This document shows, piece after piece, positions 43,272 through 52,739 of a stretch of 64,000 nt of DNA. Source of the stretch: BACL27 sp947488385. GTDB taxonomy: Bacteria > Actinomycetota > Acidimicrobiia > Acidimicrobiales > Ilumatobacteraceae. Made by a program: the position numbers and the translations under genes. Location: the NCBI GenBank assembly GCA_964203655.1, contig CAXNMJ010000008.1, positions 1 to 64,000 on the forward strand. Reading direction: 5' to 3'. Position 1 is the first letter of the stretch. Each line of letters opens with the position of its first letter. The notes under the pieces were generated by a model. The model did not search any database. It worked only from the letters and a program-made list of their open reading frames with translations, and was not told where the DNA came from.

Positions 43272-44114
43272 GTGACTGCGTCAAAGTTGATGCGTCGTGT
43301 ACGAATGATCGTGGCCTATGACGGCACGCCGTTTCACGGTTTTGCGATTAACCCGAAAGTAAGCACGGTCGCAGGCAGCCTCGGCGAATCGTTGCAACAA
43401 ATATTTCAACAGCCGATTCCACTTGTCTCGGCTGGTCGTACCGATGCTGGGGTTCACGCGAAAGCACAGGTGGTTAGTTGTGATGTGCCTGCACATTGTG
43501 AATTGCCGACATTACGCAAGCAACTGAATTCACTTTGCGGCCCAGAAATCATCGTCAAAGAAATTGCGTGGGCGAGCGCCGACTTTCACGCCCGCTTCTC
43601 GGCCATTTGGCGTCACTACCAATATTTCGTTTACAACGCCGACTTTCCAGATCCGTTTAAAGTGTCATCGGCTTGGCATGTGATTGCTCCATTGAATTTG
43701 CATGCGATGCAGTTGGCTTGCGATCCGATAATCGGTACCCATGATTTTTCTGCGTTTTGTCGCAGACCGAAACCCGATAATGAACCTGACCTCGAGGGTT
43801 CTGAATTGCAAGATGCGACGGGCGAAATTGTGCGTGAGAAGTCGTTGCGTAGGCATGTGATGCAAGCAAGCTGGAAAGATGTGGGCGACTCAGTGTTCAG
43901 GTTTGATATTCGGGCCAACGCGTTTTGTCACCAAATGGTTCGGTCGCTGGTTGGCACATTTATTGAAATCGGTGCACGAAAGAGACCCAGCAGTGACATG
44001 ATGGCGCTGATTCGATCGGGCGATCGCGCCGAGGCGTCGCAGTTAGCCCCGCCACAAGGTTTATTTCTGACAGAAGTTGGGTATCCGAGCGATCTAACTG
44101 ATCGGGCCGTTTAG
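43272..44114 (+). CDS. truA: tRNA pseudouridine(38-40) synthase TruA
   Basis: 280 residues from GTG 43272; an ATG at 43290 would remove six residues. The catalytic Asp lies in SAGRTDAGVHAK at about residues 55-66, and the AFCHQMVRSLVGTFIEIG block follows in the C-terminal half. TruA makes pseudouridine at positions 38-40 in the anticodon arm of many tRNAs. It sits between rplQ and rplM, its common place. It ends 135 bases before rplM, where a new promoter is likely. Confidence 0.96.
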   Translation: MTASKLMRRVRMIVAYDGTPFHGFAINPKVSTVAGSLGESLQQIFQQPIPLVSAGRTDAGVHAKAQVVSCDVPAHCELPTLRKQLNSLCGPEIIVKEIAWASADFHARFSAIWRHYQYFVYNADFPDPFKVSSAWHVIAPLNLHAMQLACDPIIGTHDFSAFCRRPKPDNEPDLEGSELQDATGEIVREKSLRRHVMQASWKDVGDSVFRFDIRANAFCHQMVRSLVGTFIEIGARKRPSSDMMALIRSGDRAEASQLAPPQGLFLTEVGYPSDLTDRAV

Positions 44115-44148
44115 GCAGCGGGTAAAGCCCATATTTTGCTTGGGCCGA

Positions 44149-44178
44149 TTGTGAATCTCGGGTTTTCGGCCCTATCCT
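44149..44178 (+). promoter_or_regulatory. Putative promoter for rplM-rpsI
   Basis: TTGTGA (44149-44154) and TATCCT (44173-44178) are 18 bases apart, with transcription starting near 44186. The same bases can form a GGGCCGA/TCGGCCC hairpin (44142-44172), which may instead end the truA transcript. The resulting leader before rplM would be about 65 bases. Confidence 0.4.
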
Positions 44179-44249
44179 TACTAGGCCGTTAAAACGGGTG
44201 CGAAATGCTCTCTGGCGGTTGCAATATTTAATTTTTTGAGGATTTCTTT

Positions 44250-44696
44250 ATGCGTACTTATTCAGCAAAACCAACCGATGTGCAGCGTGCTTGGCACATC
44301 ATCGACGCAGAAGGTTTAGTTCTCGGTCGTCTTTGCACAGAAGTCGCAACGTTGCTTCGCGGCAAGCACAAGCCGATGTACACACCAAGCATGGACACGG
44401 GTGATCATGTTGTGATCATCAACGCATCGAAGATTGTCCTTACCTCAGGCAAGGCTGATCGCGAAATGGTCTATGACTATTCGGGTTACCCAGGTGGTCT
44501 CAAGTCTGAAACATACGCAAACTTGCTTGGTCGCAAACCGGGCGATGCAATTCGCCGTTCGATTCGTGGCATGTTGCCAAAAGGTTCACTTGGTCGACAG
44601 ATGATTAAGAAGTTGCAGGTTTATCCAGGTGCAGAACATCCACATGCGGCGCAATCACCAAAGGTGCTTGAGATTCCGCACGCCAAGGCTCGTTGA
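44250..44696 (+). CDS. rplM: 50S ribosomal protein L13
   Basis: 148 residues. Opens MRTYSAKPTDVQRAWHIIDAEG and contains LATLLRGKHKP-like sequence (here VATLLRGKHKPMYTPSMDTG), then GYPGGLKSETYANLL and the ending IKKLQVYPGAEHPHAAQSP. L13 is an early assembly protein of the 50S subunit. It forms a pair with rpsI, 30 bases downstream. AGGA precedes the start. Confidence 0.98.
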   Translation: MRTYSAKPTDVQRAWHIIDAEGLVLGRLCTEVATLLRGKHKPMYTPSMDTGDHVVIINASKIVLTSGKADREMVYDYSGYPGGLKSETYANLLGRKPGDAIRRSIRGMLPKGSLGRQMIKKLQVYPGAEHPHAAQSPKVLEIPHAKAR

Positions 44697-44726
44697 GTCG
44701 CTGAACAGAAAAAGGAAACATAACTC

Positions 44727-45122
44727 GTGGGAACAAAGCCATTAACACAGACAACAGGTCGTCGTAAGCATGCAGTTTGTCGCGCGCGACTTCGACCAGG
44801 TACTGGTGTTGTAAAAATCAACGACCGTGAGTTTGCCGAGTACTTTCCATCAGAGGTTCAGCGCAACTCTTCAACCGAAGCATTGCGAATCACAAACACT
44901 CAGGCGAGCTACGACGTAGATGCAGACATTGTTGGCGGCGGTATTGCCGGTCAATCAGGTGCGCTGAGAATGGCGATTGCACGTGCACTCGTAGAACTTG
45001 ATCCAACTCAAAGACTTGCTTTGAAGAAGGCCGGCTTGTTGACTCGCGATTCACGTCGCAAAGAGAGCAAGAAATACGGTCTCAAAAAAGCGCGCAAAGC
45101 GCCACAGTACACAAAGCGTTAA
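44727..45122 (+). CDS. rpsI: 30S ribosomal protein S9
   Basis: 131 residues, GTG start. The TGRRKHAVCRARLRPGTGVVKIN opening and the GIAGQSGALRMAIARALVE block are canonical. The C-terminal end KKARKAPQYTKR is the tail whose final Arg touches the P-site anticodon. The gene ends the rplM-rpsI unit and glmM starts 94 bases later. Confidence 0.98.
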   Translation: MGTKPLTQTTGRRKHAVCRARLRPGTGVVKINDREFAEYFPSEVQRNSSTEALRITNTQASYDVDADIVGGGIAGQSGALRMAIARALVELDPTQRLALKKAGLLTRDSRRKESKKYGLKKARKAPQYTKR

Positions 45123-45216
45123 TTCTTTTTGTACGGCATGGCTCATGGCTGTGCGCGTCGTCAGTTTTAAGAATCGCGTTCAACACTCTTTGTTACGACA
45201 AGGCATTGGTGGTTAG

Positions 45217-46548
45217 ATGTTGACATTTGGTACCGACGGTGTGCGTGGCAAATTTGGCACAGAGCTGACCGAGAGTTACGCCGCCGATCTGGCAGTTGTC
45301 GCAGCACAAGTTCTGCGATGCAAAACAGTCGTGATTGGTCGAGACACTCGAGAATCTGGGGTGCTTCTAGAAACAGCAATTGCGAATGCGCTTGTCAAAG
45401 AAGGCATTGAAGTTCAACTAATGGGGATTGCTCCGACCCCAGCGATTGCGTTTTCGGCGATGCGACGAAATGTCGTGGCGATTGCGATTACCGCGTCGCA
45501 CAACTTGTATCAAGACAATGGAATCAAGATATTTGGCGCCGGTGGTCTAAAACTCTCTGACTCAGAACAAGAAGAGATTGAAAAACAGCTGCTTGAACGC
45601 ACTCGTAAATCGGCTTCTGGCGCAATTGGTGCGAGCAGCGAACGCGCAGAAACGGCCAAACCTGAACTTGTCAAAGAGTATTGCGACTGGTTGTCTCAGA
45701 TAGTCAACACGACAGACTTCAGCAAATTGCACGTCGTTCTTGACTGTGCGAACGGTGCTTACAGCAACGTTGCGCCAGAAGTCTTTACAAAACTCGGGGC
45801 AACGGTGACGACTATCAATGCGACACCAGATGGTCGAAATATAAACGAGCAATGTGGCGCCACGCACCCAGCGATGCTGTGTTCGGTCGTCACAAATGTT
45901 GGTGCACATTTTGGAATTGCTTTTGATGGTGATGGTGACAGATTGATCGCCGTAGATGAGAAGGGTGAAATTGTCGACGGAGATCACTTGATCGCAATCA
46001 GCGCAACTGAGATGAAGCGTCGTGGAACTTTGCGCAACAATAAAGTTGCCGTAACGGTGATGACAAACATTGGCTTTCACCAGGCAATGAAAAAAGCGGA
46101 GATTGAAGTGGTGACCACACCAGTCGGAGATCGATCGGTGCTTGCTGCACTTGAAGAAAATTCGCTTGTGCTTGGTGGCGAACAGAGTGGTCACATTATT
46201 TATCGCGATTTGGCTACGACTGGTGACGGTCTCTTGGCTGCCCTGATGTTGTCGGCAATTGTTGCCGAGGCGAATAAGACACTTGGCGAAATCGCCAGTG
46301 CAGCAATGACCAGTTTTCCGCAGGTGCTAATTAATTTACGTGTCAGCAAACGTGTTGAAAATATCGAAAAACTATTTGAGTCAGAGATTGCATCAGCAGA
46401 GAAGTCTCTGCAAGCAAATGGACGTGTGCTCGTGCGAGCGAGTGGAACTGAACCGATGGTTCGGGTGATGGTTGAAGCGTCACAACAAGCCACGGCAGAA
46501 TCAGTCGCTGCCACCTTGGCACAAGCCATAACTGCGCGACTCGGCTGA
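45217..46548 (+). CDS. glmM: Phosphoglucosamine mutase GlmM
   Basis: 443 residues. Domain 1 has the phosphoserine loop ITASHNLYQDNGIKIFG with catalytic Ser94; domain 2 the metal-binding FDGDGDRLI; domain 3 LGGEQSGHII; and domain 4 the phosphate-binding RASGTEPMVRVM. It converts glucosamine 6-phosphate to glucosamine 1-phosphate for UDP-GlcNAc, hence peptidoglycan. The GTDGVRGKFG opening separates GlmM from other hexose mutases. The enlarged GlmS-type gene comes next, 27 bases later, so consecutive pathway steps sit together. Confidence 0.97.
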   Translation: MLTFGTDGVRGKFGTELTESYAADLAVVAAQVLRCKTVVIGRDTRESGVLLETAIANALVKEGIEVQLMGIAPTPAIAFSAMRRNVVAIAITASHNLYQDNGIKIFGAGGLKLSDSEQEEIEKQLLERTRKSASGAIGASSERAETAKPELVKEYCDWLSQIVNTTDFSKLHVVLDCANGAYSNVAPEVFTKLGATVTTINATPDGRNINEQCGATHPAMLCSVVTNVGAHFGIAFDGDGDRLIAVDEKGEIVDGDHLIAISATEMKRRGTLRNNKVAVTVMTNIGFHQAMKKAEIEVVTTPVGDRSVLAALEENSLVLGGEQSGHIIYRDLATTGDGLLAALMLSAIVAEANKTLGEIASAAMTSFPQVLINLRVSKRVENIEKLFESEIASAEKSLQANGRVLVRASGTEPMVRVMVEASQQATAESVAATLAQAITARLG

Positions 46549-46575
46549 TAGCGATGCGAAAGTAGACTTGTCACC

Positions 46576-49500
46576 ATGTGCGGAATAATCTGCGTGCTCA
46601 GTCGTCCGACACGACGAGCCACCCCAACTGCCAAAGAGATCTTGGCCCTGTTGGACGCCGCACTCGAAGCTGGAATGAAGAGCGACATCGATCAACTTGC
46701 TTTGGCGGTGACGACAGCCGACAAACTTTTGCGGGGTGATGCCGGCCAATTCTGCATGGCCGACAATCATCAATTGGTTGCTGCAATGACATCACGAATT
46801 GATCAACTTGATGCAATTGTCGATGCCTATGAATTAACGCTTGAGAAGTCGGCGAGTTTGCAGACAGAGACCTCAGAGCACGCGTTGCAGGAGATTATTC
46901 GCGCTAAAGATGCGATCTGGGAGTTGCGTAACGACCGAATTCGAACAGCGCGACTTGTAGATGCGCTGGCTGGGCAGGGGGCTTCAAATTCGGCGCGCAG
47001 CGGATATTTCTCGATTCAACAAGCATTCTCGGGTCTTGATCGGCTTGAAGTTCGCGGACGCGACTCAGCAGGAATTCACGTGCTCGTTTCGAATCATGGC
47101 TTGAAGCCGACAGACAAAAACGTAAAGTCGTTGCTTGCAAATCGCAGTGAAGATGCATTGTTCATGTCTGGTTCCGTACGGATTACAGAGAACGCATGGT
47201 CTTTTGTTTATAAAGCAGCGGCAGAGATCGGCGAACTTGGTGACAACACCCGCGTAATGCGTAACGCGGTGATGGCTGACGATCTGTTGCGTCTATGTCT
47301 GTCGCAAACTAATTCTCAAGTCGCAGTTTTGGCCCACACTCGTTGGGCGAGCGTCGGCATTATTTCTGAGCCGAACGCGCACCCAGTGAACAGCGAAGAA
47401 CTTGAAGGCAAGCACGATGACGCATATCTTGTCGCAGCGTTGAATGGCGACGTTGATAATCACGCAGACTTGCGAGTGCAATACGGTTTGCGCGTCGCGG
47501 GGCCGATCACAACCGATGCAAAAGTTATCCCCGCCTTGGTGTCACGAAGATTGTCGACAAACTCAAATCTTTTAGATGCATTTCGTCAAACAGTTGCCGA
47601 GTTTGAAGGCTCGGTGGCGATTGCTGCAGCGAGTGCAACGGCACCAGACAAGTTGTTGCTTGCATTGCACGGAAGCGGCCAAGGATTGTGTATCGGTCTT
47701 GCTGAAGATCGCTTCATTGTCGCGAGCGAACCATACGGTGTGGTTGAAGAGACGCTGAATTATGTGCGAATGGATGGCGAAGCGCTCGCTGATGTTGATA
47801 ATCCGTCAAGCCGTGGTCAAGTTGTCGCGCTCTCTGGTGAAGGCGCCGGCGAACTCTCGGGTATTGAATTGGTTTCATACGATGGTCGTCAGCTTCCACT
47901 GAGCCAAGACAAAGTTTTGACCGCTGAGATTACAACCAGAGACATCAACCGTGGTGAACACAAACATTTTTTGGCTAAAGAAATCGCTGAAGCACCGCAG
48001 AGTTTTCGTAAAACGATTCGAGGCCGAATTGTCGAAGTGAATGGCCTATTGACTACAGATCTGGGTGAAAAAGTATTGCCAAAATCTGTGTGTGACCGAT
48101 TGGCGTCTGGTGAAATTAAAAAAGTACGTGTGATTGGCCAGGGTACGGCTGCTGTTGCGGGGCAAGCTTTGGCGAGGTTGCTCAGTGACCTTGTGGGTAT
48201 CGAGTTAAGTGTTGAGGCGTTGTTGGCCAGCGAACTTTCGGGTTTTGGTTTGGCGCTCGATATGAGCGACACGCTTGTTGTGGCGGTCAGTCAGAGTGGA
48301 ACAACGACTGACACGAACCGCACAGTGGACTTGGCTCGAGCACGAGGTGCGAGTGTCTTGGCGATCGTCAACCGTCGGGGTAGTGAACTGTCGGCCAAAG
48401 CAGACGGTGTGATGTATACGTCTGATGGTCGCGACGTCGAAATGAGTGTTGCCAGCACGAAAGCTTTTTATGCTCAGGTTGCAGCTGGTGCTCTTTATGC
48501 ATGTGCTCTTTCGAAAGCAGTTGGTAAATCATCTGATCGTGCGCGACACGAATTACTTGCTGGACTGCGCAAAATTCCAGATGCGTTGGTTGAAGTTCTT
48601 GCAACACGGCCACAAATTTCAGCGGCGGCGAAACAGTTTGCGTCGTCACGGCGATATTGGACAGTTGTTGGCAACGGCATGAATACGATCGCAGCGCAAG
48701 AAGTGCGCATCAAGCTTTCGGAACTTTGCTACAAGTCAATTTCAAGTGACTCGACTGAGGATAAAAAACATATTGACCTGTCGTGCGAGCCACTGATTTT
48801 CGTCTGCGCAACTGGGTTGCTCGAAGGTACGGCCTCGGATGTCGCCAAAGAGATTGCGATCTATCGGGCCCACAAAGCACTGCCGATTGTTGTTGCGACT
48901 GCGGGTCAGACGAGGTTTGATGCAGCGGCAGCAGTGTTGCTGGTGCCAAATGTCGAGACGAATTTGTCGTTCATATTGAGCGTGATGGTGGGTCACTTGT
49001 TTGGTTATGAGGCAGCATTAGCGATTGATGCTTTGGCTAGGCCATTGCGTGAGGCGCGCGAAGTTGTCGAGCACGCAGTTGAGCGTGGCGGAGATGCAAA
49101 TCAATTGTTGGTCAAGATTCGCACCGAGTTGGGTGCACCGGCAACACGATTCACCGATGCATTAGCAACAGGCAACTACGACGGCAACTTAGAGGCCAGC
49201 ACAGCGGTGCGAATCGTCACGATGTTGCGAGACACTTTGTCGAGCGACCCTGTTCAGGCGTATCAGCGCAGTTCGGGAAAGATCGCCTCGCCAGAATTGT
49301 TGTTAGATGATCTGACAAGCGCGCTGACACGAGGCGTAGATGAATTGACTCGTCCGGTTGATGCGATCAAACATCAAGCAAAGACCGTGACGGTGGGTAT
49401 CTCGCGCAGTGATGAAGGCTTGTTTGATCGTCCGCTAGTAAAGGCTTTGCTTGAAGCTGGTGTAGCGCGTGAGCGACTTTCATATCGCGTATTGAAAATT

Positions 49501-49983
49501 GTCGCCGATCTTGACGCTGCAGTCAGTGCCGTAACCGGGTTTACGAGATATCAAATCGAGGGTGACATTGCCAGTTCTCAGGCCACGATCGCAATTGTCG
49601 ACCGTGGGGGAATGTCAAAAAATCTCACGTCGCGTGTTGACCGCAACTCACAACTCGTCGGAACCAAGCGACGTGTCGCAAGTGACCAAGAAGTTCTCGT
49701 GGCGCGCGGGCGAAGCGATAATCGAACAGTGATCATGGTGCCTGAAACAAAAGGTGGCCAGACAACCGGCATCACTTTGTTGCACGTGATGTTTCATGAT
49801 CGTTTGCCAGCGACTGCAATGCGCGCAGTATTGCAAGGGTACGACCGTCGCTACGACCGACTTGTGGACTGGGTGACCGAAACTGAAGGTTCATTTAGAG
49901 AAGACCGTTTGGCAGAAGTTTCGGTTGCTGACTTGTTGATTTTGCCAATCAGTGACATGGCTGATCACTGGCGCGCAAAGTAA
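46576..49983 (+). CDS. glmS: Giant GlmS-type glucosamine-fructose-6-phosphate aminotransferase
   Basis: 1135 residues, where ordinary GlmS has about 600. Cys2 (MCGII) is the Ntn nucleophile. The next glutaminase motif, RGRDSAG (normally near residue 26), is at 160-166, so about 130 residues of helical, non-GlmS sequence are inserted. HTRWAS is at 254-259 and NGDVDN at 290-295. SIS domain 1 has SQSGTTTDT (572) and VASTKAF (625). SIS domain 2 contains KKHIDL near 730-735, standing for the KHGPIAL block. About 290 further residues after ~845 look like nothing I know. The usual C-terminal catalytic end is not recognisable. Next to glmM, a role in glucosamine 6-phosphate synthesis is likely; activity with these changes is untested. 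Confidence 0.85.
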   Translation: MCGIICVLSRPTRRATPTAKEILALLDAALEAGMKSDIDQLALAVTTADKLLRGDAGQFCMADNHQLVAAMTSRIDQLDAIVDAYELTLEKSASLQTETSEHALQEIIRAKDAIWELRNDRIRTARLVDALAGQGASNSARSGYFSIQQAFSGLDRLEVRGRDSAGIHVLVSNHGLKPTDKNVKSLLANRSEDALFMSGSVRITENAWSFVYKAAAEIGELGDNTRVMRNAVMADDLLRLCLSQTNSQVAVLAHTRWASVGIISEPNAHPVNSEELEGKHDDAYLVAALNGDVDNHADLRVQYGLRVAGPITTDAKVIPALVSRRLSTNSNLLDAFRQTVAEFEGSVAIAAASATAPDKLLLALHGSGQGLCIGLAEDRFIVASEPYGVVEETLNYVRMDGEALADVDNPSSRGQVVALSGEGAGELSGIELVSYDGRQLPLSQDKVLTAEITTRDINRGEHKHFLAKEIAEAPQSFRKTIRGRIVEVNGLLTTDLGEKVLPKSVCDRLASGEIKKVRVIGQGTAAVAGQALARLLSDLVGIELSVEALLASELSGFGLALDMSDTLVVAVSQSGTTTDTNRTVDLARARGASVLAIVNRRGSELSAKADGVMYTSDGRDVEMSVASTKAFYAQVAAGALYACALSKAVGKSSDRARHELLAGLRKIPDALVEVLATRPQISAAAKQFASSRRYWTVVGNGMNTIAAQEVRIKLSELCYKSISSDSTEDKKHIDLSCEPLIFVCATGLLEGTASDVAKEIAIYRAHKALPIVVATAGQTRFDAAAAVLLVPNVETNLSFILSVMVGHLFGYEAALAIDALARPLREAREVVEHAVERGGDANQLLVKIRTELGAPATRFTDALATGNYDGNLEASTAVRIVTMLRDTLSSDPVQAYQRSSGKIASPELLLDDLTSALTRGVDELTRPVDAIKHQAKTVTVGISRSDEGLFDRPLVKALLEAGVARERLSYRVLKIVADLDAAVSAVTGFTRYQIEGDIASSQATIAIVDRGGMSKNLTSRVDRNSQLVGTKRRVASDQEVLVARGRSDNRTVIMVPETKGGQTTGITLLHVMFHDRLPATAMRAVLQGYDRRYDRLVDWVTETEGSFREDRLAEVSVADLLILPISDMADHWRAK

Positions 49984-49991
49984 AGACCCAC

Positions 49992-50357
49992 ATGATCGGA
50001 ATCGGAATTGACGCTGTGAATGTGCAGCGGTTTCGTGCTGCACTAGACCGAACACCTTCTCTGCGTTCGCGCGTATTCACCGCAAAAGAACTTGAATCTC
50101 TTGCAGGTCGTGCTGATAGTGCCCCAAGTTTGGCAGCGAGATTTGCCGCGCGCGAAGCGACGATGAAAGCACTCGGGGTTGGGCTTGGCGCGTTCGATCT
50201 GCACGACGTTTCAATTCGCAGTCGCGAATCTGGTGCGCCCGAACTGGTCGTCACAGGTCGTGCCGCTGAAATCGCAAAAGCGCAAGGTGTGAAATCGTGG
50301 CTTGTCTCGCTTTCTCACACTGAAGACACAGCTGTTGCTGTTGTCGCGAGCAACTAA
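49992..50357 (+). CDS. acpS: Holo-[acyl-carrier-protein] synthase AcpS
   Basis: 121 residues. The metal-binding Asp lies in MIGIGIDAVNVQRF, and the second motif is AARFAAREATMKALG, with Glu in the REA triplet where KEA is usual. AcpS transfers 4'-phosphopantetheine from CoA to acyl carrier protein. It lies 8 bases after the GlmS-type gene and 12 before alr. glmS-acpS-(nnr)-alr is a known actinobacterial order; nnr is missing here. Confidence 0.95.
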   Translation: MIGIGIDAVNVQRFRAALDRTPSLRSRVFTAKELESLAGRADSAPSLAARFAAREATMKALGVGLGAFDLHDVSIRSRESGAPELVVTGRAAEIAKAQGVKSWLVSLSHTEDTAVAVVASN

Positions 50358-50369
50358 AAGTCGGCCGCA

Positions 50370-51510
50370 ATGAACACCGACAATCGTTGGGCGTGGGTTG
50401 AAGTAGATCTTGGAGCGATTCAAAAAAACGTTGCTTTGTTGGCCAAGCAAGCGGGCAAGGCCCAACTATGGGCAACTGTAAAAGCAAATGGCTATGGGCA
50501 TGGAGCGGTTCAAGTAGCACGGGCTGCTTTGGGTGCTGGCGCAACAGGTTTGTGCGTGGCGCTTGCTGACGAGGCACACGAACTTCGTCAAGCGAAAATT
50601 ACGGCACCGATTTTGATCGTTAGCGAACAACCAGCAACACAATTCGAGCAAATGTTGCGCGACGATGTCGTGGCGACGCTGTATAACGAGTCGACTATAA
50701 ATAGTTACGCAAAAACTGCGTCAGATCTTGGAATAGTCGGCAAAGTTCACCTGAAAGTAGATACGGGGATGCATCGAGTCGGTGCACCAGTTGCCAGCGC
50801 GATGACTCGATGTCGACAGATCAGTTCGTTTAGCGTCGCTACAACTTGAGGGCGTATACACGCACTTTGCTGCAGCTGATTTACCAAATCATGATGAGAC
50901 GACCAAGCAGATTCAACGATTCGACAACGTAGTTGCCGAATTAGACCGAGAGTCTTTGCGACCAAAGTATGTTCACACTTCAAATTCGGCTGCTGCGATG
51001 CGCGTCTTGAGTGCAACAACCGACATTGCTCGCGTTGGAATCGCAATTTATGGAATTGCGCCAAGTAGCGAACTTGAATCATTTGCTAAAGATCTGCAGC
51101 CAGCACTTTCGCTTCATGCACGGGTCAGTCATGTGCAGCATCTTGCTTCAGGCGAAGGCGTCTCATATGGTTTGCGAACAAAGTTGAGCCAAGCGGCGAC
51201 GATTGCAACGCTGCCAATTGGATACGCCGACGGAATACAGCGTCGTCTCTGGAAAGTGGGTGGTGAAGTTTTGATTGGTGGCAAGCGTTGCCCGATTGTT
51301 GGTGTGGTAACGATGGATCAGCTGATGGTCAATTGCGGTGATGCCGATGTGCAAATTGGCGACCATGCAGTTTTGATCGGCACTCAGGATTCACAGTCAA
51401 TTTCGGCAAATGAAGTCGCAGCCAAACTTGAAACAATTGGCTATGAAATTGTTTGTGGCATAAGCGCACGCGTGCCGCGCAAATATCTTGACAGCCAAAA
51501 AGTAATCACG
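50370..51510 (+). CDS. alr: Alanine racemase (one frame break), reading on into tsaE
   Basis: PLP-dependent racemase making D-alanine for the cell wall. The PLP lysine is in ATVKANGYGHGA (about residues 35-46). VDTGMHRVGAP is intact, then the frame breaks: an extra base near 50805 separates it from LDVDRSVRLASLQLEGVYTHFAAAD in the next frame. The second part has GEGVSYGLRTKL with the catalytic Tyr, LPIGYADG, and the ending ISARVPRKYL near 51492. No stop follows before the TsaE domain, so the second frame is one ORF with tsaE. As Alr is normally essential, the break is more likely a sequence error than a dead gene. Confidence 0.85.
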
Positions 51511-52020
51511 ATGAAAATTCTGCTTGTCTCGTTAGTTGACACCGATCGTCTGGCGCAGATTGTTGCCAAGCACGTTCGACCGCGCGACATGATTATTTTG
51601 GCCGGCGAAATGGGCGCTGGAAAGACGACATTTACACAAAGTTTTGGCCGAGCGCTCGGCGTTACTGATCTGATTACCTCGCCAACGTTCAATCTGTTGC
51701 ACAATTACGGTTCAGGAAGAATGTCGTTGCATCACGCCGACCTTTATCGCCTAGAGCGAACTGGCGAACTGGCCGATTTGGGTCTTGATGAGTTGCAAGA
51801 CAGTGGTGGGGTAATCGCTGTTGAATGGGGCGACATTGTCGGCGATGAACTTGGTGATGCGCTGATCATGGGCTTTGCCCATGAAGTTGGAGGTGCAGAA
51901 AACAGCGCAGACGCACCACGCACAGTCACAATTGAAAGTCGTGGAGCCCAATGGGCGAGCCGATTTAACAAGCTCAGCGAAGAGTTAGTAGCCAGTTTCA
52001 AAGTATTGGCGCGAGGCTGA
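51511..52020 (+). CDS. tsaE: tRNA threonylcarbamoyladenosine ATPase TsaE (possibly fused to Alr)
   Basis: P-loop ATPase that drives turnover of the t6A complex with TsaB and TsaD. The Walker A is GEMGAGKTTF, then the SPTFNLLHNYGSGRMSLHHADLYRL block, and VIAVEWGD near the C-terminal third. An ATG at 51511 would give 169 residues, a normal TsaE. The same frame is open upstream through the alr C-terminal domain, so an Alr-TsaE bifunctional protein is equally possible. tsaB starts 5 bases after its stop. Confidence 0.92.
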   Translation: MKILLVSLVDTDRLAQIVAKHVRPRDMIILAGEMGAGKTTFTQSFGRALGVTDLITSPTFNLLHNYGSGRMSLHHADLYRLERTGELADLGLDELQDSGGVIAVEWGDIVGDELGDALIMGFAHEVGGAENSADAPRTVTIESRGAQWASRFNKLSEELVASFKVLARG

Positions 52021-52025
52021 GAGCG

Positions 52026-52739
52026 ATGATCGTTTTAGCGATAGATACTTCGACTGATGCCGTGAGTGTGGCGGTGAACAACTCAAAGCAGTTGTTGGCC
52101 GGTGCTCATGTCACGAGCGATCGTCGTCATGCTGAGTTGTTGGCGCCAATGATCGAAAATGTTTGCGCCCAAGCTGACATTGCAATGCGCGAGATTGATG
52201 TCGTAGCTGTAGATATCGGACCAGGTTTGTTCACGGGAATGCGAGTGGGTATTGCATCAGCAAAGTCGATCGCTCAAGTTTTAGACGTGCCGATAATTGG
52301 TGTCTCAAGCCTAGATATCTTGGCGCGTTCTGTTTCTACGACTGATCGAGTTGTGTTGTCGACAATTGACGCGCGTCGCGGCGAACTTTATTGGTCGATG
52401 TACCGCAATGACGTTGGCCCGAGCATCGAAGTAAAGCCGCCGCGAGTTGGTCAAATATCTGACTGCATTGTCGACGTCGTGGATCGAGGTCAGGCGGCGT
52501 TGATTGTCGGCAATGGCGCACTGCGATATCGCGCACAAATCAGCGAGTCTCTTGAAACGACTGGTCTGTCGATTGAATGGGCGAGCGAACAACTTGCCCA
52601 ACCAAGTGCCGCCGTATTGGCACTGATCGCCGCCGAGTTGGCGTTGCATGAGCAGTGGCAGACCGCAACAGAATTGCAGGCACTTTATTTGCGTCAGGCA
52701 GATGCTGAAATCAATTGGCAGACACGAGTGAACTCATGA
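52026..52739 (+). CDS. tsaB: tRNA threonylcarbamoyladenosine biosynthesis protein TsaB
   Basis: 237 residues. ASKHA-fold protein with AIDTSTDAVSVAV at the start, the HAELLAPMIENV segment and GPGLFTGMRVGIASAKSIA. TsaB dimerises with TsaD and has no metal site of its own. The C-terminal part is variable. The stop overlaps the rimI ATG by four bases (ATGA), giving a tight tsaE-tsaB-rimI-tsaD unit typical of actinobacteria. Confidence 0.95.
   Translation: MIVLAIDTSTDAVSVAVNNSKQLLAGAHVTSDRRHAELLAPMIENVCAQADIAMREIDVVAVDIGPGLFTGMRVGIASAKSIAQVLDVPIIGVSSLDILARSVSTTDRVVLSTIDARRGELYWSMYRNDVGPSIEVKPPRVGQISDCIVDVVDRGQAALIVGNGALRYRAQISESLETTGLSIEWASEQLAQPSAAVLALIAAELALHEQWQTATELQALYLRQADAEINWQTRVNS

Noticed and set aside
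44142..44172. Calling the hairpin after truA a rho-independent terminator
   Set aside because: No T-run follows and the same bases include a plausible promoter for rplM.
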